A DNA stretch of 64,000 nt, taken from assembly GCA_029243545.1 (NCBI GenBank), contig JAQWRV010000028.1, positions 1 to 64,000 of the forward strand, given 5' to 3'. Position 1 is the first letter of the stretch, and every line of letters starts with the position of its first letter. This document shows positions 1 to 12,342 of this stretch, in pieces. This stretch comes from Rhodospirillaceae bacterium. Lineage in GTDB: Bacteria; Pseudomonadota; Alphaproteobacteria; Rhodospirillales; Rhodospirillaceae. The position numbers were made by a program, and so were the translations under genes. The notes below the pieces were generated by a model. It did not search any database, was not told where the DNA came from, and worked only from the letters and a program-made list of their open reading frames with translations.

Positions 1-141
1 CTCCTCGTATGTGATGTAGCCCCTTTCCTTGGCTTTCTGAATCAGCTTTTTGACGGACGCGTTGGTCGAATCCAGAAGAGGGCTATCGCCCTCTTCACGT
101 TCTTCTTTAGACTCTGTTTTGGTTGCGGCTTTGGTCGCCAT
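1..141 (-). CDS. rpoD: RNA polymerase sigma-70 factor RpoD, N-terminal part (cut by window start)
   Basis: Primary sigma factor; only the first 47 codons lie in the window. The reading begins at an ATG (complement 139-141) with an acidic-basic leader (MATKAATKTESKEEREEGDS) followed by PLLDSTNASVKKLIQKAKER and GYITYEE. This matches sigma region 1.1 of alphaproteobacterial RpoD, which typically has PLLD..AAVKK.I..AK.RGY.T..EL. The gene would continue leftwards out of the window. Oddity: the frame is open upstream of this ATG and is continuous with the Lrp regulator gene, with no stop codon between them. Only a weak purine stretch (GCGGAA) precedes the ATG, so the start is not backed by a good ribosome binding site. 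The identification rests on the N-terminus alone. Confidence 0.82.
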   Translation of the reverse strand, partial: MATKAATKTESKEEREEGDSPLLDSTNASVKKLIQKAKERGYITYEE

Positions 142-633
142 TGTTGGTGGTTCCGCTGGGCGCACCTGAATGGGAACGCCGGTGAGCCTTTTCGAACTGC
201 GAATAGCTAAAGCAGATTTGACTTGCGCAACATTTGGCGCAGCGGTGAGTTTGGAAGTGATAAATTTCTGGTATTCATCCCAGTCCCGGGCGACGATCTT
301 AAGAAGAAAATCCGTTTCGCCGGCAAGCATGTGGCATTCCCGCACCTCTTGCCATTGATCGACCATCTGTTCGAACGCCACTAAATCCGCTTCCGCCTGA
401 CTGCTCAGCCCAACATGTGCAAAGACGGCAACGTTGAATCCCAATAGAACAGGGTCGAGATCGGCATTATATCCTTTAACATATCTCGCCTCTTCGAGCG
501 CCCGGACCCGCCGCAAGCAAGGTGGTGCAGATATGCCCGCATTCTTAGCAAGATCGACGTTTGTCATCCGCCCATAATCTTGCAAGTCGCTTAGAATCTG
601 TCGATCAATGCGATCGAGCTTAACGCGCTGCAT
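142..633 (-). CDS. Lrp/AsnC family transcriptional regulator, no stop codon before rpoD
   Basis: Leucine-responsive-type regulator with an N-terminal winged HTH and a C-terminal RAM ligand-binding domain. The 164 codons start MQRVKLDRIDRQILSDLQ; the HTH (about residues 20-45) contains the family signature NAGISAPPCLRRVRALEEA, and the RAM domain carries ECHMLAGETDFLLKIVARDW (about 100-118) and ends near TGVPI. Family members normally stop within a few residues of that point. Here there is no stop: the frame runs through QVRPAEPPT straight into the ATG of rpoD. It is divergent from trxB, an arrangement common in alphaproteobacteria. The regulator call is firm; whether it is made as a separate protein or as an Lrp-RpoD fusion is not decided by the sequence. 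Confidence 0.9.
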
Positions 634-839
634 GTCATCCCCATTTATCGTTTCTGGCACTCCGGCTTAAGCGCAATAATATTACACGTTTGAGCAAAAA
701 TGCGACCCATATAATCGTCAATACTAAAGGGTGTGAATCCGTCCAAAGCACCCTGCGCCTTGGCTTGTAACGCTTCCACCCCCCACCTATGTTACCGCTC
801 CATTGCCATACCACTGATGAACGAAAGTCTCCGAAAGCC

Positions 840-1784
840 ATGGCCGAACATCATTCAAAAGTACTCATTCTGGGCTCAGGACCCGCTGGACTAACCGCCG
901 CTATTTATGCCGCGCGGGCTAGCTTAGAACCCATGCTGGTCGCAGGCATGCAACCAGGGGGGCAGATGACCATCACGACGGATGTTGAAAATTACCCTGG
1001 TTTTGCCGACGTCATTCAGGGCCCTTGGCTCATGGAACAGATGCAGAAACAGGCAGAACATGTAGGAACGCGTATCATTCAAGATACCATTGTGTCCGTT
1101 GACCTGTCCTCAAGACCTTTTTCTTGCAAGGGAGATTCAGGTGATACCTACGTTGGCGAGTCCGCCATTATTTCGACGGGGGCATCAGCGCGTTGGCTCG
1201 GGCTAGATACCGAGCAGACTTATATGGGATTTGGTGTCTCTGCCTGTGCGACCTGTGATGGTTTCTTTTTTCGAGGCAAAGATGTCTGTGTGATTGGCGG
1301 AGGAAATACTGCTGTCGAAGAGGCGCTCTACCTCACCAACCATGCGAACAAAGTGACACTCGTTCACCGGCGCGGCTCATTGCGGGCGGAGAAGATTCTC
1401 CAGGACCGTCTATTCCGGCACCAAAAGGTGGAAGTGGTTTGGGACACGGCTCTTGAAGAGGTGATGGGCGATACTGACCCGCTCGGCGTAACCGGTGCAA
1501 AACTCAAAAACCTGAAAACCGGCGAAACATCTGAATTGGCTGTCGATGGTGTCTTCGTTGCCATAGGACACACTCCAAATACCGAGCTTTTCAAAGGTGT
1601 TATCGACATGGACGACGGCGGATACTTGCTGACCAAAGCGGATTCTACTCAGACAAATATTGAAGGAGTCTTTGCCTCCGGAGATGTTCAGGATCATACT
1701 TACCGACAAGCGGTGACGGCCGCTGGAACGGGGTGTATGGCTGCATTAGAAGCAGACCGGTTTCTAGCGGCCCAGGGGAACTAA
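840..1784 (+). CDS. trxB: thioredoxin-disulfide reductase
   Basis: FAD- and NADPH-dependent reduction of thioredoxin in the cytoplasm. 314 residues, the usual length. The FAD-binding GSGPAG lies at residues 12-17, the redox-active disulfide CATC at 136-139 (followed by DG), the NADPH motif GGGNTA near 157, and the C-terminal FAD motif ASGDVQD near 286. An ATG 17 codons upstream is in frame, but the family N-terminus fits the ATG at 840 (MAEHHSKVLILGSGPAG). A TATAAT hexamer at 710-715 lies 125 bases upstream in the spacer shared with the divergent Lrp gene; no well-spaced -35 was found. The downstream LysR gene follows on the same strand after about 47 bases. Confidence 0.97.
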   Translation: MAEHHSKVLILGSGPAGLTAAIYAARASLEPMLVAGMQPGGQMTITTDVENYPGFADVIQGPWLMEQMQKQAEHVGTRIIQDTIVSVDLSSRPFSCKGDSGDTYVGESAIISTGASARWLGLDTEQTYMGFGVSACATCDGFFFRGKDVCVIGGGNTAVEEALYLTNHANKVTLVHRRGSLRAEKILQDRLFRHQKVEVVWDTALEEVMGDTDPLGVTGAKLKNLKTGETSELAVDGVFVAIGHTPNTELFKGVIDMDDGGYLLTKADSTQTNIEGVFASGDVQDHTYRQAVTAAGTGCMAALEADRFLAAQGN

Positions 1785-1831
1785 AGCCGCGCGTCACTGC
1801 ATATGACCAAGAGACCTTGGGGGATCGGCCG

Positions 1832-2770
1832 ATGCCGACACGGGTAAATAGTCGCCTCGACTGGGGTAAGTTGCGTGGGTTTCACGCTGTCGCTGAAGCA
1901 GGAAGCTTTACCCGTGCGGGCAAAACACTAAATCTAAGCCAGCCTGCAGTAAGCCGTCAGATCAGCGCGCTTGAGGCCACCCTTGGTGTGGCTCTGTTTC
2001 ACCGCCACGATCGTGGTCTGATTCTGACCGAGCAGGGAGACTTACTTTACAATACTGTCCACGATGTCTTTGCCAAATTGACGTCTGTTGAAAATCAGCT
2101 CACAGGCACTAAAGAAAAGCCTGAAGGCCCCCTTACCGTGACCACTACGGTTGGATTTGGATCTGTTTGGCTTACTGGCAGACTCCGGCAGTTTATCAAG
2201 GATCACCCCGATATCGACGTTACGCTGCGCCTCGATGACAATGTACTTGATCTGGCTATGCGCGAAGGCGACGTCGCTATTCGATTCACTGAACCCAAAC
2301 AGCCGGATCTCATTCAGAGGCACCTAGGCCAACTAAAGGGCCATATTTTAGTCTCCCCCGACTACCTCAAGGAATTCGGCACGCCGACGAGCATTGAAGA
2401 CCTTAAGAACCATCGACTGGTGGCATTCGGTGGCGGCGCGTTGCCATTCGAAGAAGTCAATTGGCACATCGACTTGGTTGAAGAGGCTGTAGGGCAGGTA
2501 GCCCCCGTGCTGACAGTCAACAACCTTTACGGCGTATACCGCGCAGTTAAGAACGGCATTGGTATTGGTGCATTACCAGAATATTTCTACAGGGAAGGAC
2601 GCGGATTGGTTCATATCCTTCCGAAACTCGATAGCCCGCCCATTGAAGTTTATTTTGTTTACCCAGAAGAATTGCGAAATTCGATGCGAGTTTCTGTGTT
2701 TAGAGATTTCCTATTAAAGGAGATCACACGTACCCGTGCTAAGCTACCCATTATACCCAAAGACGAATAG
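1832..2770 (+). CDS. LysR-family transcriptional regulator
   Basis: DNA-binding regulator of 312 residues. The N-terminal HTH (about residues 9-68) reads LRGFHAVAEAGSFTRAGKTL followed by NLSQPAVSRQISALE, the classic LysR signature. The rest is a periplasmic-binding-protein-like effector domain beginning near GPLTVTTTVGFGSVWL. The reading frame opens earlier at 1733 inside trxB, but GGGGA at 1820-1824, eight bases before the ATG at 1832, and the family N-terminus both favour this start. Placement behind trxB with an Lrp gene on the other side is a recurrent alphaproteobacterial arrangement. The target genes and effector cannot be read from sequence. Confidence 0.93.
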   Translation: MPTRVNSRLDWGKLRGFHAVAEAGSFTRAGKTLNLSQPAVSRQISALEATLGVALFHRHDRGLILTEQGDLLYNTVHDVFAKLTSVENQLTGTKEKPEGPLTVTTTVGFGSVWLTGRLRQFIKDHPDIDVTLRLDDNVLDLAMREGDVAIRFTEPKQPDLIQRHLGQLKGHILVSPDYLKEFGTPTSIEDLKNHRLVAFGGGALPFEEVNWHIDLVEEAVGQVAPVLTVNNLYGVYRAVKNGIGIGALPEYFYREGRGLVHILPKLDSPPIEVYFVYPEELRNSMRVSVFRDFLLKEITRTRAKLPIIPKDE

Positions 2771-2798
2771 TCACTGCGGTCAGCAAACTAGGACGCCT

Positions 2799-5056
<2,258 letters not shown>

Positions 5057-5108
5057 TTAGAGCTTTTCACTGCTGGCGGCGTCCAAGCCCTTTGCTTATG
5101 TTAGGTAC

Positions 5109-7271
5109 ATGCCCACGGCCATCTCCCTGCACGAAAAGCCAAGCGCAAGCGAACCTGCCGTTTTTCGGCTGGAGAGCGAGTTCACGCCGGCGGGCGATCA
5201 ACCGAAAGCCATTGTCGATATTGAAAATGGGCTAATTGACGGTGAGCGCGACCAAGTCCTGCTCGGCGTTACGGGGTCTGGCAAGACCTTTACCATGGCC
5301 CAAGTCATTGCCCGCACAGGCCGTCCGGCTCTGATACTGGCCCCGAATAAGACGCTCGCTGCCCAGTTATATGGCGAATTCAAGGGGTTTTTCCCCGACA
5401 ACGCGGTCGAGTATTTCGTGTCTTATTACGACTATTACCAGCCGGAAGCCTATGTGCCACGTACAGATACGTATATCGAGAAAGATGCGAGCATTAACGA
5501 GCAGATCGACCGAATGCGGCACTCTGCGACTCGCTCTATACTGGAGCGGCGGGATGTCATTATCATATCCTCGGTTTCCTGCCTCTACGGCTTAGGGTCC
5601 GTCGAGTCTTATTCCCGGATGACCATTGTCATTGAGGAAGGCACGACACTTCCTCGTGCTGAACTCCTTAAAAAACTCGTCTCTTTGCAATACAAGCGCA
5701 ATGACGCAAGTTTTTACCGGGGAACCTTTCGTGTGCGCGGCGACGTCATCGAAATTTTTCCAGCGCACTATGCCGATCGGGCGTGGCGGCTATCGTTATT
5801 CGGTGATGAAGTTGAGTCTATCCAGGAATTTGACCCCCTCACTGGCGAAAAAACCTCCGCACTCCAACTGATTACTGTGTATCCCAACAGCCACTACGTC
5901 ACCCCGCGCCCTGCACTTTCTCAGGCAAGGAAGAGTATCAAAGCTGAATTGAAGCAACGGCTTGACGAATTCAACAACCAAGGAAAGCTCCTTGAAGCTC
6001 AAAGACTCGAACAGCGCACGATGTTCGACCTTGAGATGATGGAAGCCACCGGACATTGTAAAGGCATAGAAAACTATTCCCGTTATCTGACGGGTCGAGC
6101 GCCCGGCGAACCACCGCCAACGTTATTCGAATACATCCCAGAAGACTCCCTTCTTTTCGTCGATGAGAGTCATGTTTCAGTGCCTCAAATCGGCGGCATG
6201 TACAGAGGGGACTTTCAGCGCAAGACAACACTTTCAAGTTTTGGTTTCCGGTTACCGTCCTGTTGTGACAATAGGCCGCTCAAATTCGAAGAATGGGAAA
6301 CTATGCGGCCACAAACAGTGTTTGTATCCGCTACCCCTGGTGACTGGGAAATGGAGCGCACTGGTGGCGCGTTTATTGAGCAGGTGATCCGTCCCACCGG
6401 CTTGATCGATCCCGTCTGCCATGTGCGGCCTGCCGATACACAGGTAGACGATCTGCTCGGCGAGGTAAAAGACGTCGCCGCTAAAGGCATGCGCGCTCTA
6501 GTGACTACTTTGACAAAGCGCATGGCCGAAGACCTGACGGAATATCTCACCGAGCAAGATGTGCGCGTGCGCTATATGCATTCAGACATAGATACACTGG
6601 AACGGATCGAGATTATTCGGGATCTCCGCTTGGGCGTCTTCGATGTGCTGGTGGGAATAAATTTGCTTCGGGAGGGGCTCGATATACCGGAATGCACGCT
6701 TGTTGCCATTCTTGATGCAGACAAGGAGGGCTTTCTCCGCTCTGCCCGCTCCCTCATTCAAACCATTGGCCGCGCTGCCCGTAATATCGACGGCAAAGTT
6801 ATTCTGTATGCAAACAACATGACCCATAGCCTTGAAAAGGCCATCTCTGAAACAAATCGCCGACGGGAAAGGCAGCAAGCCTTTAACACGGCCAACGGAA
6901 TCACCCCGGAAAGTATTCGCAAAGGCATCTCTGATGTACTGCAAAGTGTCTATGAACAGGACCGGGTGACGGTTGACACCGGATTAGCGGACGAAACGGA
7001 ACTACTGGGCCACAATCTACGTGCGGTTATTGAAGACATGGAAAAGAAGATGACCGCAGCAGCTGGAGACCTCGAATTTGAAGAAGCGGCTCGTCTACGC
7101 GACGAAATTCACCGCTTGGAGAACCTAGAGCTGGAATTGGCTCCTGATGCCCTGTCAGGTCCTAGCCAAGAAGTGCATGAAAAGAGAAGCAGAACCCCCG
7201 AGCCAGGCCCTAATGACCGCGGTCGGGCCGTCCGCAGTAGACAAAAGTACAAACGGCTTAAGGGCCCCTAA
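5109..7271 (+). CDS. uvrB: excinuclease ABC subunit UvrB
   Basis: Damage-loading helicase subunit of nucleotide excision repair, working with UvrA and UvrC. 720 residues. Walker A GVTGSGKT is at residues 53-60, the beta-hairpin [16 protein letters not shown] near 100, the DEAD-like [10 protein letters not shown] in the middle, helicase motif VI as IGRAARN, and the C-terminal UVR motif ([15 protein letters not shown]) near 660-675, which contacts UvrC. A basic tail follows ([12 protein letters not shown]). The gene stands alone and is divergent from the aminotransferase gene across a 154-base spacer. The ATG at 5109 fits the usual N-terminus. Nothing is odd. Confidence 0.98.
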   Translation: MPTAISLHEKPSASEPAVFRLESEFTPAGDQPKAIVDIENGLIDGERDQVLLGVTGSGKTFTMAQVIARTGRPALILAPNKTLAAQLYGEFKGFFPDNAVEYFVSYYDYYQPEAYVPRTDTYIEKDASINEQIDRMRHSATRSILERRDVIIISSVSCLYGLGSVESYSRMTIVIEEGTTLPRAELLKKLVSLQYKRNDASFYRGTFRVRGDVIEIFPAHYADRAWRLSLFGDEVESIQEFDPLTGEKTSALQLITVYPNSHYVTPRPALSQARKSIKAELKQRLDEFNNQGKLLEAQRLEQRTMFDLEMMEATGHCKGIENYSRYLTGRAPGEPPPTLFEYIPEDSLLFVDESHVSVPQIGGMYRGDFQRKTTLSSFGFRLPSCCDNRPLKFEEWETMRPQTVFVSATPGDWEMERTGGAFIEQVIRPTGLIDPVCHVRPADTQVDDLLGEVKDVAAKGMRALVTTLTKRMAEDLTEYLTEQDVRVRYMHSDIDTLERIEIIRDLRLGVFDVLVGINLLREGLDIPECTLVAILDADKEGFLRSARSLIQTIGRAARNIDGKVILYANNMTHSLEKAISETNRRRERQQAFNTANGITPESIRKGISDVLQSVYEQDRVTVDTGLADETELLGHNLRAVIEDMEKKMTAAAGDLEFEEAARLRDEIHRLENLELELAPDALSGPSQEVHEKRSRTPEPGPNDRGRAVRSRQKYKRLKGP

Positions 7272-7364
7272 CGGCCCCCCAATCCATTGTTTATATTAGG
7301 GAATTAGCGCCAGCTATACATTATTTGCATGGCTGACCTTCGAATTGCGTATATTGACCTGAAA

Positions 7365-7381
7365 TATATCAGTCCGATATA
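7365..7381. promoter_or_regulatory. candidate PadR operator upstream of the efflux operon
   Basis: Perfect inverted repeat TATATC-agtcc-GATATA, about 60 bases before the padR start. PadR-type repressors commonly bind dyad sites in their own promoter, so autoregulation is a reasonable inference. The arms do not match the best-known PadR ATGT/ACAT half-sites, hence the low confidence. Confidence 0.35.
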
Positions 7382-7440
7382 ACGGCGGCAAAATTTAGTG
7401 GCTGCGCGTGATAAGGCGCGCACCCCAAAGGGGATATGCC

Positions 7441-8010
7441 GTGGACGCTAAAACCTTATGCCTTGGCGCACTTATGCACCGTGATGCGTCGGGATATGAA
7501 ATTCGCAAGCTGTTCGAGGATGGGCCCTTCAACGCCATCCATGACGTGAGCTTTGGATCTATTTATCCGTGTCTAACAGCGCTGCTCGAGCGCGAATGGG
7601 CGACGTGCTGTATTACCGAGCAAGATGGCCGACCAGACAAGAAAGTCTACAGTATTACCGATGCTGGAAGATCGGCCTTTCTTGAAGCGATTTCGACGAC
7701 ACCGGCACCGGACAAAATGCGCTCCGAAATGCTGTTTATATTATCCTTTGGCGACCATCTCTCCCGGGGCCACGTTGTCTCTCTCGTCGATCGTTATATC
7801 GATGAATACGAACAACACCTTGCCGCAATGCAAGAATACGGCGCTCCCGAAGACTTTGCCCCCGTTCACCGATTTATTCACGAATTCTGTGCGACGATAT
7901 ACCAGACAGCTGTGGATTACCTGAAGCAACATCGCGCCGAACTCACCACCCTACCCGAAACCGAGGACGAGATTACTCGACCACTTAAAGCAGTGGGAGA
8001 TGGAAGATGA
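7441..8010 (+). CDS. PadR-family transcriptional regulator
   Basis: Regulator of 189 residues from a GTG start at 7441. The frame opens at an ATG at 7408, but AAAGGGGA lies about eight bases before the GTG and the family begins with (M)DAKTLCLGALM. The N-terminal winged HTH runs through ASGYEIRKLFEDGPF, FGSIYPCLTALLER and QDGRPDKKVYSITDAGR; the C-terminal half is the helical dimerisation region (PADR C-terminal type). Its last codons overlap the HlyD gene by four bases (ATGA), which makes it the first gene of a padR-hlyD-RND operon. It is likely the local repressor of this pump; the inducer is unknown. Confidence 0.93.
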   Translation: MDAKTLCLGALMHRDASGYEIRKLFEDGPFNAIHDVSFGSIYPCLTALLEREWATCCITEQDGRPDKKVYSITDAGRSAFLEAISTTPAPDKMRSEMLFILSFGDHLSRGHVVSLVDRYIDEYEQHLAAMQEYGAPEDFAPVHRFIHEFCATIYQTAVDYLKQHRAELTTLPETEDEITRPLKAVGDGR

Positions 8011-9173
8011 ACAAGTCTTATTTAATTGCTGGTGCGATAGCCAGCGTAGCAGCGCTTTGGATCGCTTCGGGTGCCGTTTTTGCACCTTCGCGAAAAACTG
8101 AACTCTCGGCATCTGAACAGGCCGCCCTCAATCAGCCAGAAGGACTGCAAAGGGTTCAAGTGATGCGTTCGACGGCCATGCCACGTATCAGAGAAATTAA
8201 GGTCGCCGGGCGCACTGTAGCGTCACGCCAAATTACGATCCGATCTGAAACGGAGAGCGCTGTTACTAACCTTGTGGTGCCGCGTGGTACCACTGTGAAA
8301 AAAGGTGACGCCTTAATTTCACTCGCCATCGAAGACCGGGAAGCCCTCGTAAGGAAAGCAAAAGCATTGGTTGCAAAACGTCAATTGGAGTTTCGCGCTT
8401 CTGAAAACCTTTCAAAAAAATCGTTCGCCTCCGAGGTTTCGCTGGCCAATTCTAAAGCGGAACTCGAATCTGCCCAAGCCGACTTAACCGGCGCTGAACT
8501 TGAACTCAATCGTGCCACCATTCGGGCACCGTTTGACGGTGTCTTTAATATGAACCACGTAGAAGTGGGAGACTACCTGCGGGTCGGTGATGACGTTGCA
8601 GTAATGATCGATCTTGACCCTGTACTGGTAATTGCAGAGGTGGCTGAATTAGCAGTCGGTGAAATTCAAGAAGGATCGTCCGCATCCGCCAAACTTATCG
8701 ACGGTACGGTTGTCTACGGACCCGTAACTTACATCTCCAGTGTCGCGACCCCAGAAACCCGCACATTCTTAGTCGAAGTTTCTATTTCAAATGAGGACGG
8801 CGCGTTGATTGACGGTTTAACAGCGACATTGCACCTACCTGCACAAGAAACCCTTGCTCATAGGTTACCTCCGGCGGCACTGACCCTTGATGACAGTGGC
8901 GCTGTCGGTGTGAAAATAGTCGACCCCAATAACCGGGTCGTGTTTGCCGAGGCGGATGTGTCCTCATCGTCAGTAGAAAGTATTTGGCTGACGGGACTGC
9001 CGGATGCAGTCAGCATCATAACAGTGGGGCAAGAGTTTGTAAAAGTTGGGCAACAGGTCGAACCCGTTGTCGTTGGACCGGATACAGGCAATTCTGCCGA
9101 ACCTCTGTCGCATCTTCCTTCGCATGATAAGAGTTCGACGCGCCTCGCCCGAATCGCGGAGAAGCGCCAGTGA
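8007..9173 (+). CDS. RND efflux periplasmic adaptor (HlyD/MexA-like)
   Basis: Membrane-fusion subunit linking the inner-membrane RND pump to an outer-membrane channel. 388 residues: an N-terminal anchor or signal (SYLIAGAIASVAALWIASGA), a first lipoyl half-motif (TNLVVPRGTTVKKGDALISL), a short alpha-hairpin (about residues 110-170), the second lipoyl half ending RATIRAPFDGVFN, then beta-barrel and membrane-proximal domains. It overlaps padR at its start (ATGA) and the RND gene at its end (GTGA), so the three genes are translationally coupled. No outer-membrane channel gene is present, so a TolC-like protein from elsewhere must complete the pump. Confidence 0.95.
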   Translation: MNKSYLIAGAIASVAALWIASGAVFAPSRKTELSASEQAALNQPEGLQRVQVMRSTAMPRIREIKVAGRTVASRQITIRSETESAVTNLVVPRGTTVKKGDALISLAIEDREALVRKAKALVAKRQLEFRASENLSKKSFASEVSLANSKAELESAQADLTGAELELNRATIRAPFDGVFNMNHVEVGDYLRVGDDVAVMIDLDPVLVIAEVAELAVGEIQEGSSASAKLIDGTVVYGPVTYISSVATPETRTFLVEVSISNEDGALIDGLTATLHLPAQETLAHRLPPAALTLDDSGAVGVKIVDPNNRVVFAEADVSSSSVESIWLTGLPDAVSIITVGQEFVKVGQQVEPVVVGPDTGNSAEPLSHLPSHDKSSTRLARIAEKRQ

Positions 9174-12100
9174 ACACTCTTATCGATGCCGCGCTGGGCC
9201 GGTCCCGGGCGGTGCTCGCGCTGCTGGGAATGATTTTGATTACAGGCATCGTAGCCTTAATCGATATTCCAAAAGAGGCCGAACCCGATATCCCAGTTCC
9301 CACAATCTATGTGAACCTGGTTTATCGGGGCATTTCTCCAGAAGACGGTGAACGCCTTTTGGTTCGCCCCATGGAGCGTGAGTTGCGGTCAGTCGAAGGC
9401 GTCAAAGAAATCAAAGGACAGTCTTTCCCGAATGCGGCAAACGTTACGCTCGAGTTCGAAGCAGGGTTCGACGTCGATAGAGCTCTTCAAGACGTACGAG
9501 AGGCAGTGGATGTTGCTAAAGCTGAATTGCCGGCTGGTGCAGAAGAGCCGACCGTTCACGAAGTAAACATGAGTCTGCTGCCCATTCTGGCCGTTAGTTT
9601 GTCGGGCGACGTCCCGGAGCGGACATTGTTTACCATCGCCAAACGGCTGAAGGACAAGATTGAAGAAGTTCCCAGTGTCTTGGAAGCCGATATCGCTGGT
9701 GACCGCGAAGAACAGATGGAAGTCATTATTGACCCCGCATTGCTTAAATCTTACGGCATCGATGCAAACGAATTTACGAACTTCCTGAAGCGTAACAATA
9801 CTGTCATCGCCGCTGGAGAGTTAGACACCGGCACAGGCCGGTTTGCCATCAACTTGCCAGGCCTTATCGAAGGCGTGGACGACGTTCTAGACCTGCCTGT
9901 CGTCATTAACCGAGATGCAACCATTACTGTTGGTGACGTTGCCAAAGGCCGGCGCGCGTTCAAGGATGCAGATGGTTATGCGCGGGTAAATGGACAGTCT
10001 TCTCTGACACTGGAAATATCTAAACGTGTTGGCGAAAACATTATCCAAACCGTTGAGGAGGTTCGAGACGTTGTCGAGGAGGACCGCAAAAGCTGGCCAC
10101 CCGGCATCCAAGTTAACTATTTCCAAGACAAATCAAAGATGATCCGCGACATGTTGGCGGAGCTGCAAAACAATGTGGTGACGGCAGTTCTTCTCGTCAT
10201 GATCGTTGTGGTGGGCGCCCTTGGACTGCGGGCTGGGCTGTTGGTCGGTGTGGCAATTCCAGGGTCGTTCCTGATGGGTATACTGGTACTCTACACTGGT
10301 GGAATGACAATCAATATGGTGGTTCTGTTCGGCCTTATTCTCTCGGTTGGCATGCTGGTGGACGGCGCCATTGTGGTCACCGAATACGCGGACCGCAAAA
10401 TGACGGAAGGATTTCATCGCAAAGAAGCCTATGCGCTCGCCGCCAAACGCATGGCCTGGCCGGTGATCGCGTCGACAGCCACAACTTTGGCCGCATTCAC
10501 GCCTCTCCTATTTTGGACAGGACTGTTTGGCGAATACATGAAGTACCTGCCGATTACACTGATCGCGACACTGTCCGCGTCTCTCCTCATGGCTCTGGTA
10601 TTTATTCCAACACTTGGCTCCCGGTTTGGCAAACCTGGTGCCGGCAGCGCAGAAACCATGCGTGCAATGGCTGCCGGTCACGACTTCGATATGACCACCT
10701 TGCCCGGCCTGACGGGCCGTTATGCGCGATTACTTACGCTTGCGCTAAATAACTCCAACACAGTAATTGTCGGCGCATTCAGTGTGCTTGTATTTGTTCA
10801 AGTCCTCTATTGGAATTTTGGTAAAGGCATTGAGTTTATGCCCGAATCAGAGCCAGAACGCGGCGCCGTATACGTTCATGCCCGCGGCAACTTATCCGTT
10901 GAAGACAAGGACAGGCTGACCCGGATTGTTGAAGAAAAAATCTTCGATTTTCCTGAATTCAAAACCGTCTACGCGCGGTCAGCCGAAGGGGCACGCTACC
11001 GCGATGGTGGCTCAGCAGACATCGTAGGGGCGGTTCAATTTGAATACAAAGATTGGTCAACCCGTCGCCCGTCTAAGGAAGTTGTTGCCGACATGCGGGA
11101 ACGGTTGGCTGACATTGCTGGCGTTAAGATTGAAATTTGGGAAGAGAAAATGGGCCCGCCGACGGGGCGTCAATTCCATCTTAATCTAATGGCTAAAGAT
11201 TTTGACGTCCTTACACATCACGTAGCTCTTGTACGCGCGGAGTTGGAGCGCGTCGGAGGATTTATTGATATTGAAGATACGTTGCCGCTCCCAGGCATCG
11301 AGTGGCAACTTGATGTCGATCGCGCCCAAGCCGCCAAATTCGGTGTCGATATCGGCGGAATTGGTGACATGGTTCAACTCGTCACCGAAGGGCTAAAGCT
11401 ATCGGATTACCGCCCCGATGACGCTGATGATGAAATCGACATCATAGTCCGCTTCCCTGAGGAGTACCGAACCCTAGACGAATTGGACGCCATCCGGGTA
11501 ACAACGCCCGGTGGACAAGTTCCCGTTTCCAGTTTTGTGAAACGCGTTGCCCGCCAGGACCCCGGCGAGATTAACCGCATTGATAGTCAGCGCGTGGCAT
11601 CCGTTATTGCCAGCATTGAGCCAGGCATCCTCCCAGATACGAAGGTTCGGCAAGTTGAACAGTGGCTGCTAGATTCGGACGGCTGGAGCCAGGCAGTCAA
11701 ATGGCAGTTCAAGGGTGAAGACGAAGAACAGCAAAAGTCTGCGGACTTCTTGCAGAAAGCTTTCATTGTGGCTTTGTTCTTAATGGCCCTCATACTTGTC
11801 ACTCAGTTCAATAGTTTCTACTCCGCCTTCTTAATATTGAGCGCAGTCCTGATGTCGACCATCGGTGTTTTTCTGGGACTTCTTATTTTCCAGCAAGCCT
11901 TCGGCATAGTGATGTCGGGCGTCGGTGTTATTGCGCTCGCAGGTATTGTCGTTAACAATAACATTGTTCTCATCGATACCTATGACCGACTCAAAAAAGA
12001 TATTCGAGATCCTGTGCAAGCTATTATACAAACAGGTGTTCAACGCTTTCGGCCTGTTCTGCTAACAACCATTACGACTGTTCTGGGCCTCATGCCAATG

Positions 12101-12328
12101 ATGTTCCAAATCAATGTCGACTTTGTTCAGCGCGCGGTTAACGTCGGAGCCCCATCCTTGCAATGGTGGCAGCAGCTTTCTATCGCGATTGTATGCGGAT
12201 TGACTTTTGCGACTGTACTCACGCTTGTTGTCACTCCTTGCGCATTGAAACTGCGGACCGATATTACTGCAAAGCTAGGGGCGCGGCGTTACAATCAACG
12301 GTACACTGCGGGACAACCAGCGGAATAA
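9170..12328 (+). CDS. RND-family efflux permease (AcrB/HAE1-like)
   Basis: Proton-driven resistance-nodulation-division transporter of 1052 residues, the full family length, with twelve predicted membrane segments and two large periplasmic loops. TM1 is followed by IDIPKEAEPDIPVPTIYVN; TM4 carries GMLVDGAIVVTEYADRK, keeping the first proton-relay Asp but with Gly at the second position, as in several non-AcrB subgroups. TM10 carries NNNIVLIDTYDRL. The start is GTG, and GTGA overlaps the adaptor stop. Substrates cannot be read from sequence; regulation is probably through the upstream PadR. Confidence 0.96.
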   Translation: MNTLIDAALGRSRAVLALLGMILITGIVALIDIPKEAEPDIPVPTIYVNLVYRGISPEDGERLLVRPMERELRSVEGVKEIKGQSFPNAANVTLEFEAGFDVDRALQDVREAVDVAKAELPAGAEEPTVHEVNMSLLPILAVSLSGDVPERTLFTIAKRLKDKIEEVPSVLEADIAGDREEQMEVIIDPALLKSYGIDANEFTNFLKRNNTVIAAGELDTGTGRFAINLPGLIEGVDDVLDLPVVINRDATITVGDVAKGRRAFKDADGYARVNGQSSLTLEISKRVGENIIQTVEEVRDVVEEDRKSWPPGIQVNYFQDKSKMIRDMLAELQNNVVTAVLLVMIVVVGALGLRAGLLVGVAIPGSFLMGILVLYTGGMTINMVVLFGLILSVGMLVDGAIVVTEYADRKMTEGFHRKEAYALAAKRMAWPVIASTATTLAAFTPLLFWTGLFGEYMKYLPITLIATLSASLLMALVFIPTLGSRFGKPGAGSAETMRAMAAGHDFDMTTLPGLTGRYARLLTLALNNSNTVIVGAFSVLVFVQVLYWNFGKGIEFMPESEPERGAVYVHARGNLSVEDKDRLTRIVEEKIFDFPEFKTVYARSAEGARYRDGGSADIVGAVQFEYKDWSTRRPSKEVVADMRERLADIAGVKIEIWEEKMGPPTGRQFHLNLMAKDFDVLTHHVALVRAELERVGGFIDIEDTLPLPGIEWQLDVDRAQAAKFGVDIGGIGDMVQLVTEGLKLSDYRPDDADDEIDIIVRFPEEYRTLDELDAIRVTTPGGQVPVSSFVKRVARQDPGEINRIDSQRVASVIASIEPGILPDTKVRQVEQWLLDSDGWSQAVKWQFKGEDEEQQKSADFLQKAFIVALFLMALILVTQFNSFYSAFLILSAVLMSTIGVFLGLLIFQQAFGIVMSGVGVIALAGIVVNNNIVLIDTYDRLKKDIRDPVQAIIQTGVQRFRPVLLTTITTVLGLMPMMFQINVDFVQRAVNVGAPSLQWWQQLSIAIVCGLTFATVLTLVVTPCALKLRTDITAKLGARRYNQRYTAGQPAE

Positions 12329-12342
12329 ATTGATTAGTGGAC

